43,544 nt of DNA from Smithella sp. SCADC (GCA_000747625.2 JQDQ01000047.1:1-43544); one strand, 5' to 3'; positions 8,040 through 18,013 are shown, counted from the stretch's first letter. Notes: generated by a model not told the origin, from the sequence alone. Numbers and translations: made by a program.

Positions 8040-9635
8040 ATGAAAGAAATCATCATTGTTATCAGTGGCATTATTTTATTTCTGATCGGCATGGTCAATC
8101 TTTCTTCTGCCGTTCGAAAATTAATTGATGTCCGCATAAAAGAATACATTAAATATGCCGTGGAAAAACCCCTTTACGGGCTTCTCACCGGCATAATATC
8201 GACCATCATTTTTCAAAGCTCCTCTGCTTCGACAGCGCTGACCGTAGGATTAGTAAGCGCAGGATTGATCAGTTTTTATAATTCTCTGGCAATTATCCTG
8301 GGTACGGATATCGGTACTACTTTGACTGTTCAGTTTGTTGTTTGGCATTTCACAGAAATATCGCCGTTTATTATTTCCGTTGGTGGACTTTTGTGGTTAA
8401 TCTCCCGGGGGAGATGGCAAATTACCGGCCAGATTATATTTTACTTTGGATTGCTCTTCTTTGGCCTGGGCTTGATTAGTCAATCAATAGAGCCTTTAAA
8501 GAATTCTCCGGCTTTTTTGAATTTGTTTACACAGACCCAAAATCCATTTTTAGGCATTGGTTTGGGAATTGCTGTTACCGGCATTGTTCACGCTTCGGCT
8601 ATACCTATCGGCATTATGGCGCTTTTAGCACAGCAGGACCTGGTTTCTCTGGAAAATGCCCTGCCCGTGGTAATGGGAGCAAACATCGGTACTACTGTCA
8701 CAGCTCTGCTGGTCGGAACGGTGGCAACGGTAAGTGGTAAAAGAACCGCCGTATCTCACTTGATCTTCAAATGTATCGGCGTTTTTCTGTGCCTTATTTT
8801 GATGCCATATTTACTGGTTATATTGAAAAACCTTTCTTCCAATGTTGCTCAGCAAATTGTTCTGGCGCACTTTTTACTTAATTTTGTTATTATGCTTACC
8901 TTTGTTTTCTTTCTGAAGCCTTTTGCTGCTTTAATGCAGAGGATTTTAAAAGGAGATGATGAAACGCTGCCTATCTGGCCGGAATTTCTTGATCGCAGAA
9001 ATTTATCCGATGAGGAAAAAGCTCTTGATAATGTAGAAAAAGAATTGCATAGGGAAATCAATCTTGCGCAAAAAATGTTTTTAATCGCAACAAAAATGAT
9101 TGTCTTCGTTGAAGAAGGCAGGAAAAGAGACATTTCCTATATCGAAATGGTTGTCAACAACTTACGCGCGCAAATAGTAAGGTATCTGAGGAAAATATCG
9201 TCACAAAATAAATCAACTCAACTTTCGGAAAAAATATTTGCTTATACGGCAATTGCCGGCGATATCGAAAGCATCGGCAATCATGTGGTGTGGTTAGCCG
9301 AATTAGCCACGCAAAAAGCCGAGAGAAAAATCAAGTTTACTGAAAATGGTAAAAAAGAATTACAGGAAGTCATATCTTTGGTGAGCCGAAACATTAATGA
9401 AGCTATATCTCTGATCGATGTTTCCGATAAGGGGAAAATAGTCAGTATTATTCAACGGGAAGAAGAGATAGATGATAAAGTGAAAGAAGCTCGCAATAAT
9501 CATCTCAAGAGATTTCATAATCGTCTATGCAGCACAGAGGCGGGACTGATTTTTGTAGAGATGCTCATTCATCTGGAACGCATTTCCGATCATTGTAACA
9601 ATATCGCCGAATATGTCTTGGATATTAAAAAATAA
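8040..9635 (+). CDS. Na/Pi cotransporter family protein with PhoU-like tail
   Basis: A 531-residue protein of the NptA/YjbB-type Na+/phosphate cotransporter family. The N-terminal about 310 residues are membrane helices with the two inverted family repeats: FQSSSASTALTVGLVSAGLI with ILGTDIGTTLT, and the later AIPIGIMALLAQ with MGANIGTTVTALLVG. The last about 200 residues are soluble and helical (LDNVEKELHREI ... IERISDHCNNIAEYVL type) and fit a PhoU-like regulatory domain. It may move phosphate across the inner membrane; direction and substrate cannot be seen. The ATG has only a weak ribosome site. It stands between rfbB and the ferritin-like gene with no phosphate genes nearby. Confidence 0.85.
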   Translation: MKEIIIVISGIILFLIGMVNLSSAVRKLIDVRIKEYIKYAVEKPLYGLLTGIISTIIFQSSSASTALTVGLVSAGLISFYNSLAIILGTDIGTTLTVQFVVWHFTEISPFIISVGGLLWLISRGRWQITGQIIFYFGLLFFGLGLISQSIEPLKNSPAFLNLFTQTQNPFLGIGLGIAVTGIVHASAIPIGIMALLAQQDLVSLENALPVVMGANIGTTVTALLVGTVATVSGKRTAVSHLIFKCIGVFLCLILMPYLLVILKNLSSNVAQQIVLAHFLLNFVIMLTFVFFLKPFAALMQRILKGDDETLPIWPEFLDRRNLSDEEKALDNVEKELHREINLAQKMFLIATKMIVFVEEGRKRDISYIEMVVNNLRAQIVRYLRKISSQNKSTQLSEKIFAYTAIAGDIESIGNHVVWLAELATQKAERKIKFTENGKKELQEVISLVSRNINEAISLIDVSDKGKIVSIIQREEEIDDKVKEARNNHLKRFHNRLCSTEAGLIFVEMLIHLERISDHCNNIAEYVLDIKK

Positions 9636-9715
9636 TACGTATTGCTCTAATCAATAATATCTTCTATAATAGGCCAAATATATTTTTTTGAACATTCGCG
9701 TAAGGAGGCATCAAA

Positions 9716-10234
9716 ATGAATAAAAGAATGAATGCCCTTAAATTCGCTCTGGAAAATGAACAGAAAGAAAGGGATTTTTATCTGGTTAATGCCCGCCGGA
9801 CAAAAAATATGGCCGGTAAGAATATGTTTAAACAAATAGCCGATGAAGAAAAAGAACATTACGAAGTATTAAAAAAATTGCATGAGCAGTGGGAGAAGAA
9901 AAAGAAATGGCCGGCAACTGTTCCTCTTAAAGTAAAAAAATCATTAGCTGGAAGTATCTTAAAATCACTTTCGGAGAAGAAGGCCGCCCGTATCAAAGGT
10001 AATGAAGATGACCTGAAAGCGATTCGCACGGCAATTGATTTTGAAGCAAGGGGTGTGGCTCTTTATACTAAACTGGAAAATGGGAGCACCGATCCCAAGG
10101 AAAAAGATTTTTTTAATTTGCTGGCCGGCATTGAGCGCCAGCATTTTCTTTCTCTGCGCGATACGGAAGAATTTCTGACCGATCCGGCTTCCTGGTATCA
10201 GAATGTGGAAAAAACCACGTTGGACGGGGCATAG
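9716..10234 (+). CDS. Rubrerythrin/ferritin-like diiron protein
   Basis: A 172-residue helical protein with two ferritin-like helical pairs. Iron-ligand motifs are ENEQKERDFY (about residues 13-22) and DEEKEHYEVL (about 43-52) in the first half, and DFEARGVALY and GIERQHFLSL in the second, matching the E...ExxH pattern of rubrerythrin erythrin domains. It lacks a C-terminal rubredoxin domain. Proteins of this kind in anaerobes handle peroxide or iron. A strong TAAGGAGG site precedes the ATG. It ends 12 bases from the convergent ABC-F gene. Confidence 0.85.
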   Translation: MNKRMNALKFALENEQKERDFYLVNARRTKNMAGKNMFKQIADEEKEHYEVLKKLHEQWEKKKKWPATVPLKVKKSLAGSILKSLSEKKAARIKGNEDDLKAIRTAIDFEARGVALYTKLENGSTDPKEKDFFNLLAGIERQHFLSLRDTEEFLTDPASWYQNVEKTTLDGA

Positions 10235-10246
10235 AAAGATATTTTC

Positions 10247-12214
10247 TCATGGTTTCTCAGTATTCGTTATGGTGATCTGTTCCAGTTCCGAATTCAGTTC
10301 CGCCCAGATGTTGTAAGAACGTTCCAGTTCCTCGTTAATTTTTTTTAATTCCAGATTAATGGTTTTAATTTTAACTGAATCCCTGTGTGTTTCCGGATCG
10401 CACAAGGCCGTTTCGTGCTGATTCTTTTTTGTTTCCAGCAATTCTATCTTTTGTTCTATTGCCGTCAATTCTTTCTTGCAGGCACTCTTCATTTTAGACA
10501 GCTTGTTTCTGTCTTCCGCTTCCTGCCTTTTTTGCTCTTTAGTTTTGGAAACCGTCTCTTTGGCGTTCTTCTCATTTGTTTTCACATTATCTTTTTGCGT
10601 TGTTATTGTCTGGCCGCGTTTTTCGATAAAGTATGAATAATTGCCGTGATAGTCGTTGATGGCCCCATCCTTGAGCTCGAAAACTTTATTGACCAGATGA
10701 TCCAGAAAATAACGGTCATGCGAAACGATGGCCACCGTGCCGTGATAGTTGATCAGCGCGTTTTGAAAAATATCTTTGGTTTTTATATCAAGATGATTGG
10801 TCGGTTCATCCAGAATCAGAAAGTTGGTGTCGAGAAGCATGATCTTTAAAAGGGCCAGACGCGATTTTTCTCCGCCGGAGAGCACGGATATGGATTTGAA
10901 AATGTCATCTCCCGAAAACAAGAACGCGCCCAGAAGGTTGCGTTTTTCCTGATCCGAAGCTTTGGCCGGCATGGAATTTATTTCTTCCCAGATGGTGTTT
11001 TCATAATTTAAGTTTTGTGAACTTTCCTGAGAAAAGAAAGCCATATTGACGCCGTCGCCGTATTTTACTGATCCGTGAGAAGGATGTTCGGAGAGGCTCA
11101 GCAGCCGGGATAAGGTTGATTTACCGGAACCGTTCACACCGACAAAAGCCACTTTGTCCCCGCGGAATAAAGTAAAATTCAGACTGCTGAAAACATTTAA
11201 ATCGCCGTAGTGATGACTCAGATCAATTGACTTAACGACTTCCCTGGCGCTTTTTTTCCCCTCGGGAAATTTCATGGCGACGCTTTTACTTTTCCCTTCA
11301 AGAGTCACGGTGGAAAATTTTTCCAGCATTTTAACGCGGCTTTGCACCTGAGAGGCTTTGGTGGCCTTGTAACGGAATCGTTCCACAAATTCTTCGATTT
11401 TTTTGATTTGCGCCCTTTGCAGTTCCATTTCTTTTTTCAAAGCGGCGTGCCGCTTATCTTTTTCGGTCAAATAGCAGGAATAGTTTCCTTTATAAATATG
11501 AATGTTGCAGGAGGAAAGCTCGGCAATCTGCATAACTGTTTTATCGAGAAAGAAATGATCGTGAGAAATAACGATGATTGTTCCCGGGTAGTCCTTAAGA
11601 TAAGATTCCAGCCATTCCATGCTTTCCGTGTCCAGATGATTTGTCGGCTCGTCCAGAAGCATGATATCCGGCCGGGCCAGAAGAATGGATGTCAGCAGAA
11701 TGCGCATTTTCCAGCCGCCGGAGAATAGCTCGCAATTTTGAGTAAAGTCGCTTTCCTTAAATCCGAAGCCTTTGAGCAGCTGTTTGGCCCGGGCTTCAAA
11801 AGCATAGCCGTCCATGGCGCTGAAATGAGCCAGCGCGTCGGAATATTTTTGCGAAACCTCGCCATATTCAGCGGTGTTTTGTTTTATCCGCGACAGGCGA
11901 TGCTCCAAATCACTGATGGATTCTTCAATAGCGGATATTCCGCTTTTTTTCTTGAGGAACTCGATCAGGGGGATAGGTTCAAGTTCCACCAGATCCTGTG
12001 GCAAATAACCGAACACTTTCTGTTTTCTGCCGGGAATTTCTATCAGGCCGGAATCAAGATGTATCTGATCCAGTATCGCCCGAAACAGAGTCGTTTTACC
12101 CGTGCCGTTATCACCGACCAGACCGATGCGGCTTTTGGGATGAATTGTCCAGTTGATGTTATCAAACAGCTTTTTATCTAAAAAAGACAGACTTACGTTG
12201 CGGAAGTAGATCAA
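10247..12214 (-). CDS. ABC-F family ATPase
   Basis: About 655 residues with two ABC domains in one chain and no membrane segment. Domain 1: Walker A GDNGTGKTT (about residue 36-44), signature FSGGWKMRI, Walker B MLLDEPTNHLD. The interdomain linker is long and charged (EKDKRHAALKKEMELQRAQ ...). Domain 2: Walker A GVNGSGKST, signature LSGGEKSRL, Walker B LILDEPTNHLD. The C-terminal about 110 residues form a coiled coil. ABC-F proteins act on the ribosome as translation factors or, in some cases, give antibiotic protection; the subtype cannot be fixed. I place the start at TTG 12214, because GGAGGG lies seven bases upstream. A further in-frame TTG at 12229 overlaps that site and is unlikely. Confidence 0.9.
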   Translation of the reverse strand: MIYFRNVSLSFLDKKLFDNINWTIHPKSRIGLVGDNGTGKTTLFRAILDQIHLDSGLIEIPGRKQKVFGYLPQDLVELEPIPLIEFLKKKSGISAIEESISDLEHRLSRIKQNTAEYGEVSQKYSDALAHFSAMDGYAFEARAKQLLKGFGFKESDFTQNCELFSGGWKMRILLTSILLARPDIMLLDEPTNHLDTESMEWLESYLKDYPGTIIVISHDHFFLDKTVMQIAELSSCNIHIYKGNYSCYLTEKDKRHAALKKEMELQRAQIKKIEEFVERFRYKATKASQVQSRVKMLEKFSTVTLEGKSKSVAMKFPEGKKSAREVVKSIDLSHHYGDLNVFSSLNFTLFRGDKVAFVGVNGSGKSTLSRLLSLSEHPSHGSVKYGDGVNMAFFSQESSQNLNYENTIWEEINSMPAKASDQEKRNLLGAFLFSGDDIFKSISVLSGGEKSRLALLKIMLLDTNFLILDEPTNHLDIKTKDIFQNALINYHGTVAIVSHDRYFLDHLVNKVFELKDGAINDYHGNYSYFIEKRGQTITTQKDNVKTNEKNAKETVSKTKEQKRQEAEDRNKLSKMKSACKKELTAIEQKIELLETKKNQHETALCDPETHRDSVKIKTINLELKKINEELERSYNIWAELNSELEQITITNTEKP

Positions 12215-12333
12215 AAAACAACCCTCCAAGAAATTGCCGGTATATTGACAAATTTATTTTAAAACCACAAGAATAATAAGCGGGGTTTTATACGGCAGGA
12301 ACCGGAGTAATTTCATTAGTAATTATTTACATG

Positions 12334-13350
12334 TTAGTATTTTGCGAGCCAATCGATCACCATAGGGAAGTGGTCTTTTACCGCATCCTTATGTGTGAGC
12401 ATGGTGACATGATTATAATCGTGAAGATTCCCACATTTTTTGCCAAGCAATACATATTTAGACACGTGTTTGCCGGATTCATTTATAGTTAAAAGCACAT
12501 CTTTTCGATGTCCAAGACATTGGTCATTCAGGGCTGCAAAATACAATGTCGGAGGAAGAACTACATCCTGTGCGGCTTTGCCGTAATTAAAGCCGTCAAA
12601 TGGATCAACCCAATCTTTCATTCTTATCCAGATCGATGTGCCCTTGCGAGTCAGTGCCGGCTCGTCCTCGCTCATAAAGCGAGATGAAGGGAAATACCCG
12701 TGTTTACGAACTAACAAACTGCCCAGGAAAGTATAAACGATATCGATTTGAAAGATTCTTGTTGGATTGATGGCGCTTACTCGTCTTTTTGATCCGAAGT
12801 AAACCATAGACTTCACGAGGTCACGATACTTTGGAAACCGCAGCAGATGTGAAGATGTTAAAACTCCTCCCCATGAATGGCAAACCCAACGCTGCGGCGT
12901 ATTTCCGCGAAGAGAGATAATCTTTTCAATAAAAGCCGGTATATCTTCGGTAATTGCTTCCGTTTGTCCGTATTTTGAATTTCTGCTAACGTGCGGTTTA
13001 CTTTCACCCCTCCCGCGCAAATCTCCCACATATACGTCGTATCCGTATTTTGCTAAATACGGTCCGAGTCCGCCGCTGCCGGTGTTTGAATAAAACATCC
13101 GGCCGTTTTCTACAGAGCCGTGAAGCATGAATATTGGAGGCCCATCCGGATTGATATAGATGTGTTTAAGATGAAGATTATCAGTAGAATTAACAGGTAC
13201 CATCAGCGATTCCATCTTGAGATCGCCATTGATTTGCTCTGTGAGAGGGCGTTGTTCCTTCATGTCTAGATTATAAAAATTATGGCCCTGTGTGTCAAGA
13301 AAATATTTACCGGAAAATGGAGGATAGATACTTTTAAACACCAGACGCAT
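12334..13350 (-). CDS. Alpha/beta hydrolase
   Basis: An alpha/beta hydrolase fold protein of about 338 residues. An oxyanion-region HGSVENGRMFY motif follows the first strands, GDLRGRGES precedes the nucleophile, the nucleophile elbow is CHSWGGVL (Ser), and a late HDYNHVTML offers the catalytic His. The substrate is unknown; lipase/esterase-like family members are common. The N-terminus (MRLVFKSIYPPFSG ...) could be a short membrane-associated segment. ATG 13350 is chosen over a TTG at 13365; neither has a strong ribosome site, and ATG 13263 is also possible. It stands between the ABC-F gene and another alpha/beta hydrolase of the same strand, with about 200 empty bases upstream. Confidence 0.8.
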   Translation of the reverse strand: MRLVFKSIYPPFSGKYFLDTQGHNFYNLDMKEQRPLTEQINGDLKMESLMVPVNSTDNLHLKHIYINPDGPPIFMLHGSVENGRMFYSNTGSGGLGPYLAKYGYDVYVGDLRGRGESKPHVSRNSKYGQTEAITEDIPAFIEKIISLRGNTPQRWVCHSWGGVLTSSHLLRFPKYRDLVKSMVYFGSKRRVSAINPTRIFQIDIVYTFLGSLLVRKHGYFPSSRFMSEDEPALTRKGTSIWIRMKDWVDPFDGFNYGKAAQDVVLPPTLYFAALNDQCLGHRKDVLLTINESGKHVSKYVLLGKKCGNLHDYNHVTMLTHKDAVKDHFPMVIDWLAKY

Positions 13351-13566
13351 TATAAAAATAATCAATCCAACACTTGCTAAAAATGATTTGTAATGATAAT
13401 ATTAATAAAAGCATACCCGTTGTCCCGGGGGAAAACATTAAAGCTCAACAACGATAACGAAATATCCACTTGTGACCAAAAGCAGCTGCTTGTAAAGAAA
13501 ATTTGGCAGTAAGGCTTGAATTCCAGAGAATCTCCGTAAGGGAATAAAACAATTTTCTCGATCGCG

Positions 13567-14364
13567 TCAGAGCGCGATGAAATCTAACAAATCTTTAATA
13601 AATGCATCGTGCGCCTGACTAATAAAGCCATGACTGCAGCCCTCGTATTCTATTAATTTCGCGCCTGGTATACGATCAGCCAGAATCCGGGAATTCTGAG
13701 GTGGTATGAGAGGATCATCGGTGCCGGTTGCGATCAGGGTTTGATTTGTAATTTCAGGCAGACGATCATAGGTGTCGGCTTTTGCGCAGGCTATAAGTTG
13801 ACGCAGAGTGTTTGCATCGCTCATGGGTGCCCGTAAATAGCGCTCCTTAAAATTTATTACATAGGCCGGATTAGCATCAAGGAAGTCTTTAGTGAACATC
13901 AGCTTAAGCGTTCTGTCAAACAGGCCGTCAAGTCCTCCACTATGGTCCGTCATTATTTTCATAACTTCATCACTTGCCTGAACCATGTGTTGTCCACCGC
14001 AAAAAGTGCAGGCGAGTATAAGGTTATTTACTCTCTCGGGATATTTAAGCGTCAGTTCCTGGGCGATCAAGCCGCCCATAGACATGCCCAATATATTCGC
14101 ATGCGTTATTCCCTTTGCGTCCATCAATGCGACTGTGTCGTCGGCTAACATTTCGCAGGTGAACTTTCCTTCATCGGGAGTAACCGTGCGCCCGGAACCG
14201 CGGTTGTCGAACATCAGTACCCGGTATTGCCTGGAGAGTGCAGTAATCAATTCAGGGTCCCACCAGTCCATGTTGGCGGTAAGTCCCATAATAAGAACTA
14301 TCGGGTATCCATCACCTACAGACTCACAACAGATTTTAAGATCTCGAACTGGTATCAGTTCCAT
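13567..14364 (-). CDS. Alpha/beta hydrolase
   Basis: A 265-residue alpha/beta hydrolase of the 3-oxoadipate enol-lactonase/MhpC-like type. Motifs: LIMGLTANMDWWDP after the first strand, FDNRGSGRT, nucleophile elbow LGMSMGGLIAQ (Ser near residue 96), acid region TGTDDPLIPP, and the His in EGCSHGFISQ. Substrate unknown. The ATG is preceded by GGGAGG. Its start lies inside the end of a truncated flavodoxin ORF (29-base overlap), so it may be translationally coupled and co-transcribed with the rnc-era-der cluster. Confidence 0.85.
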   Translation of the reverse strand: MELIPVRDLKICCESVGDGYPIVLIMGLTANMDWWDPELITALSRQYRVLMFDNRGSGRTVTPDEGKFTCEMLADDTVALMDAKGITHANILGMSMGGLIAQELTLKYPERVNNLILACTFCGGQHMVQASDEVMKIMTDHSGGLDGLFDRTLKLMFTKDFLDANPAYVINFKERYLRAPMSDANTLRQLIACAKADTYDRLPEITNQTLIATGTDDPLIPPQNSRILADRIPGAKLIEYEGCSHGFISQAHDAFIKDLLDFIAL

Positions 14365-14629
14365 TATTGCCTCCCATCATTAGATAAACGCTCAAGACGG
14401 TATACAAACGATGGAGAATCATCATCTTTACCTTAAATGGCGGTCGATAGATATATGCCGGTAATCCAACGCCGAGCAAATCATAACCATCAATTCCTGG
14501 TGGTTTCCCGTCATTCATGTTGCGCAGATCCACTTGATGATTTTTGCTGCGCAAACCGGAGGCAATAGCTTCAGCTACTTTAGCTGTTGTTCCACCCTGG
14601 GAAAAGTAAACAATCAGGATTTTTGCCAT
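14336..14629 (-). pseudogene. Truncated flavodoxin remnant
   Basis: The first about 66 residues are a flavodoxin-like N-terminus: ILIVYFSQGGTTAKVAEAIA is the FMN phosphate-binding loop, and YDLLGVGLPAYIYRPPFKV matches the second conserved region of the flavodoxin/EFR1 type. After FKV the homology ends, and the frame runs through what looks like intergenic sequence into the start of the next hydrolase. The FMN isoalloxazine-binding half is missing, probably through an internal deletion. The start is intact, with AAAAGGAGG upstream, so a 97-residue product could still be made. Confidence 0.7.
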
Positions 14630-14682
14630 AGAATCTGTTCCTCCTTTTCATTTCAATTTGTCTTTTGGTGTTTTCCGATAAA

Positions 14683-16002
14683 TTATCTTTTTTTCCGGAA
14701 AACAAGCTTCAACGGCACACTGTCAAAGCCGAAAGTTTCGCGGATTTGATTCATAAGGTATCGCTCGTAAGAAAAATGTATTCCTTTGGTGTTGCTGATA
14801 AAGAAGACAAACGTGGGCGGTTTTATATCTGTCTGGGTTGCATAAGAGATATGCATCTGTTTGTTCTGATAACGCGCCATCGGGTTTCTCTGCATGGATT
14901 TTTCCAGCAGATCATTTAAAGGGGAGGTGCCGATCCTCTTTGTATATTGATCATAAACGTTATCAACCAGCTCAAAGATCTTAGGCGCACGTTGTCCTGT
15001 GACTGCCGAGATAAAAATAATGGGAGCAAAATCCATGAATTTGATTTTATCTTTAATATCCTCAACAAATTTCCCCACGGTGGAGTTATCCTTTTCAATT
15101 TTATCCCACTTATTTACTACGATGATGCAGGCTTTCCCCCGTTCATAAGCGAGTCCGATAATCTTTGTGTCCTGATCGGTCAGCCCATCTTCGGCATCAA
15201 TTAAAACAAGCGCTATATCACAGCGATTGATTGATTTGAGCGCCTGAACAACGCTGTATTTTTCCAGTGTCAGGCTGATTTTGCTTTTCCTGCGGATTCC
15301 CGCCGTATCAATGAGCAGATAATTTTTACCTTGAACTTTTACCGGCATGTCAATAGCGTCGCGCGTTGTGCCTGGAATAGGATTGGCGATACTTCTTTCT
15401 TTACCCAGGATTCTATTGACGAGTGATGACTTCCCCACATTGGGTTTGCCGACGATGGCTATCTTAATTTGTGTATCTTTGTCGTCTTTATCGTCTACCG
15501 CTGGGGGGAAATCACGGACAATGATATCCAATAGCTCATCAACCCCCGCGCCATGCTGCGCGGAAATCGGATAGATTTCATCAATACCCAGACGGTAAAA
15601 ATCGGTGAGCATTTCTTTGTGGCGGTCTCCGTCAACTTTGTTAGCAACATAAAAAACATTTTTACCCTTGCCTCTTAGTTGTTTGGCAATTTCCATATCC
15701 GAGTGGATAAGCCCGTCTTTTCCATCCATTAAAAAAATAATGACGTCTGCTTCTTCAATAGCCAGATTGCTTTGTTCGCGCATTTGCACGAGGATTTTTT
15801 CTTCCGATGCCGGTTCAAATCCGCCGGTATCAATAAGCGTAAAAGCTTTATCCCGGAAAACACAATCCATGTAGTTGCGGTCACGGGTGGCTCCGGGTTC
15901 GTCAATTACGATAGCCTTTTGTTTTCCTGCAATTCTGTTGAAAAGCGTTGATTTGCCGACGTTGGGACGGCCGACAATGGCTATTACCGGTTTATTTTTC
16001 AT
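14683..16002 (-). CDS. der: GTPase Der (EngA), ribosome assembly
   Basis: A 439-residue protein with two tandem GTPase domains and a C-terminal KH-like domain, the Der layout. G domain 1: GRPNVGKSTLFN (about 11-22), DTGGF, NKVDG. G domain 2: GKPNVGKSSLVN (about 184-195), DTAGIRRKSK, NKWDK. It acts in 50S ribosome maturation. The ATG is 9 bases after the era stop with GAGGA upstream, so it is co-transcribed with rnc and era. Confidence 0.97.
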   Translation of the reverse strand: MKNKPVIAIVGRPNVGKSTLFNRIAGKQKAIVIDEPGATRDRNYMDCVFRDKAFTLIDTGGFEPASEEKILVQMREQSNLAIEEADVIIFLMDGKDGLIHSDMEIAKQLRGKGKNVFYVANKVDGDRHKEMLTDFYRLGIDEIYPISAQHGAGVDELLDIIVRDFPPAVDDKDDKDTQIKIAIVGKPNVGKSSLVNRILGKERSIANPIPGTTRDAIDMPVKVQGKNYLLIDTAGIRRKSKISLTLEKYSVVQALKSINRCDIALVLIDAEDGLTDQDTKIIGLAYERGKACIIVVNKWDKIEKDNSTVGKFVEDIKDKIKFMDFAPIIFISAVTGQRAPKIFELVDNVYDQYTKRIGTSPLNDLLEKSMQRNPMARYQNKQMHISYATQTDIKPPTFVFFISNTKGIHFSYERYLMNQIRETFGFDSVPLKLVFRKKR

Positions 16003-16011
16003 TGAATCCTC

Positions 16012-16902
16012 TTAATGTTTTAACAAGCCAAATTCTGCAAGCATTTTATCAGAACTGGTCCATTCCTTTTTCACTCTCACAAACAATTCCAGATAAACTT
16101 TGGCGCCGAATAATTTTTCCATTTCCAGTCTGGCCTGGGTGCCGATTTTTTTGAGCATCGTTCCTTTTTTGCCGATCATAATCGCTTTCTGAGATTCTTT
16201 TTCCACATTGATTGTTGCGCTGATACGAATTAAATTTTTTTCTTCATCTTCTTTAAACAAATCGACCTCCACGGCTGTGGAGTAAGGGATCTCCTGCTGA
16301 GTAAAAAGAGTTATTTTCTCACGGATGAATTCGGCAGCGATAAATCTTTCGGTTGCATCGGTAATAATATCATCAGGATAATATTTAGGCCCTTCCGGTA
16401 GAATTTCTTTAATGGCGTTCAGTAAATCCTCAATACCGTCTCCTTTTAACGCGGAAACCGGAAAAATTTCCCGGTAGCTGTAAAGAGTGCGGAATTTATC
16501 AATAAGAGGCAAAAGAAATTTCTTTTCGATAAGGTCAATTTTATTGATAACCAGAAAAACAGGCACTTTGACCTGCGCCAATGATTCGATTAAAAAAAGA
16601 TCATGAGGATGAACGTCAGTATTGGCTTCAATAAGCATTAACAATACTTCAACACTGCTGATTGTTTCCCGTGTCGTCTGCACCATAGCTCGATTCATAG
16701 GGGTTTTAGGCTTGTGCATTCCGGGCGTGTCCAAGAAAATCAGCTGAGCGTCAGGGAAATTTTTAATGCCGGTTATTTTGTTTCTGGTCGTTTGCGGTTT
16801 ATCGGTGATGATGGAAATTTTGTCGCCGACAATAGCATTGAAAAGTGTAGATTTCCCCGCGTTAGGGCGGCCGATAATGCCGATGAATCCTGATTTAAAC
16901 AA
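16012..16902 (-). CDS. era: GTPase Era, 30S ribosome assembly
   Basis: A 296-residue protein: GTPase domain with GRPNAGKSTLFNAIVG (about 11-26), DTPGMHKPK, NKIDLI, then a C-terminal KH domain with the GKKGTMLKKIGTQAR motif (about 243-257). Era binds the 3' end of 16S rRNA and helps 30S assembly. The start codon is TTG (16902-16900) with AGGAG nine bases upstream. It sits directly between the radical SAM gene and der. Confidence 0.96.
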   Translation of the reverse strand: MFKSGFIGIIGRPNAGKSTLFNAIVGDKISIITDKPQTTRNKITGIKNFPDAQLIFLDTPGMHKPKTPMNRAMVQTTRETISSVEVLLMLIEANTDVHPHDLFLIESLAQVKVPVFLVINKIDLIEKKFLLPLIDKFRTLYSYREIFPVSALKGDGIEDLLNAIKEILPEGPKYYPDDIITDATERFIAAEFIREKITLFTQQEIPYSTAVEVDLFKEDEEKNLIRISATINVEKESQKAIMIGKKGTMLKKIGTQARLEMEKLFGAKVYLELFVRVKKEWTSSDKMLAEFGLLKH

Positions 16903-16921
16903 TTCTATTATCTCCTCTGGA

Positions 16922-18013
16922 TTAAATAATTCCCGGAATCTTAAGATTAAAAGATTTCCCCGAATCGGCGGTCACTGATATTTCGCCGCGCTTCTGTCGG
17001 ATGTTTGATTCTACAATTAAATTTGTGCGAGGGTAAAGCTTTTTTATTGCCCTTATGTTCATGTTCTTCAAACCACGGAAATTAGAAATATCACGCTCAG
17101 ATAAGCTGAAGCGAAGTTCTTTGGTATCCGGATAAACCTTGTCTAATAGATTAATTGTGTGGTCATAGAAAATAGAAGAAAGAACAAGATTCCCCAAAGC
17201 CGGATGAACAGGGCCCGCCAGTACCGCGCCGTCTTTTTCCATTTCCGGAGTCAACTGCACGCCCATTCTGATGACGCGAAGGCCGGCTATGGATAGTTTT
17301 TCCCAGGCTATACGGCATAAGTCAACAGCTTCGGAAAGTTCCAAAGGTCTATATTTCCCTTTTTGAAATTCTTCCGCGAGAAGTGTGCCGCTTAAAACGA
17401 TTACCGGATGAATCCTTACGGTATCAGGTTTGAGTTCAATTGTCTTATCGAGGGAATAAATAAAGCCTTCTTTTGTGTCTTTAGGTAAACCGGCCATAAG
17501 ATGCAACCCGGTCCGGAAGCCATTGTGCTTTAAAATAGTCACTGCCTTGACTATTGAATCAGCATTATGGCCTCTTTGAGCAAATCGCAGCACTTCATCA
17601 ATAAACGACTGTGCACCGATTTCTACTGTGGTAACCCCATATTTATTTAGTACCGGCAAGTTATTCTCTTCAATATAATCCGGCCTTGTCGAAATTCTGA
17701 TGGAAGTAACAATACCTCTTTGAATAAAAGAGTATGCCCAGGAAAGAAGTTCCTCCTGATAAACCGAATCAATTGCGGTAAAACTTCCGCCATAAAAGGC
17801 AATTTCCGCCTTTCTGGATTTGTCTTTGTTCCAGGACAGATAAGAGTTGACTTCCGCGTCAAAGAATTCCTTTGTTATTTTATGAGGATAATTTCCGGCG
17901 GTAATTTTTTGATTACAAAAAATACAACTATGCGGACAACCGCTATTCATGATGAAGATGGGAATAATTAAAGGGTTGTTGTTAGTTTTGGATTCATGAT
18001 TAGTCTTCTTCAT
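16922..18013 (-). CDS. Radical SAM protein (Elp3-like fold)
   Basis: A 363-residue radical SAM protein with the cluster motif CPHSCIFCNQ (Cx3Cx2C, about residues 26-35) followed by the FYGGSFTAI SAM-binding motif (about 73-81). The middle (TRPDYIEENNLPVLNKYG, VEIGAQS, GLHLMAGLP) matches the Elp3/HemN-type TIM barrel, and proteins of this sort are often annotated as elongator protein 3-like. There is no acetyltransferase domain, so it is not a full Elp3. The reaction is unknown; a tRNA or cofactor modification is possible. The start overlaps the end of rnc by 14 bases. Confidence 0.8.
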   Translation of the reverse strand: MKKTNHESKTNNNPLIIPIFIMNSGCPHSCIFCNQKITAGNYPHKITKEFFDAEVNSYLSWNKDKSRKAEIAFYGGSFTAIDSVYQEELLSWAYSFIQRGIVTSIRISTRPDYIEENNLPVLNKYGVTTVEIGAQSFIDEVLRFAQRGHNADSIVKAVTILKHNGFRTGLHLMAGLPKDTKEGFIYSLDKTIELKPDTVRIHPVIVLSGTLLAEEFQKGKYRPLELSEAVDLCRIAWEKLSIAGLRVIRMGVQLTPEMEKDGAVLAGPVHPALGNLVLSSIFYDHTINLLDKVYPDTKELRFSLSERDISNFRGLKNMNIRAIKKLYPRTNLIVESNIRQKRGEISVTADSGKSFNLKIPGII

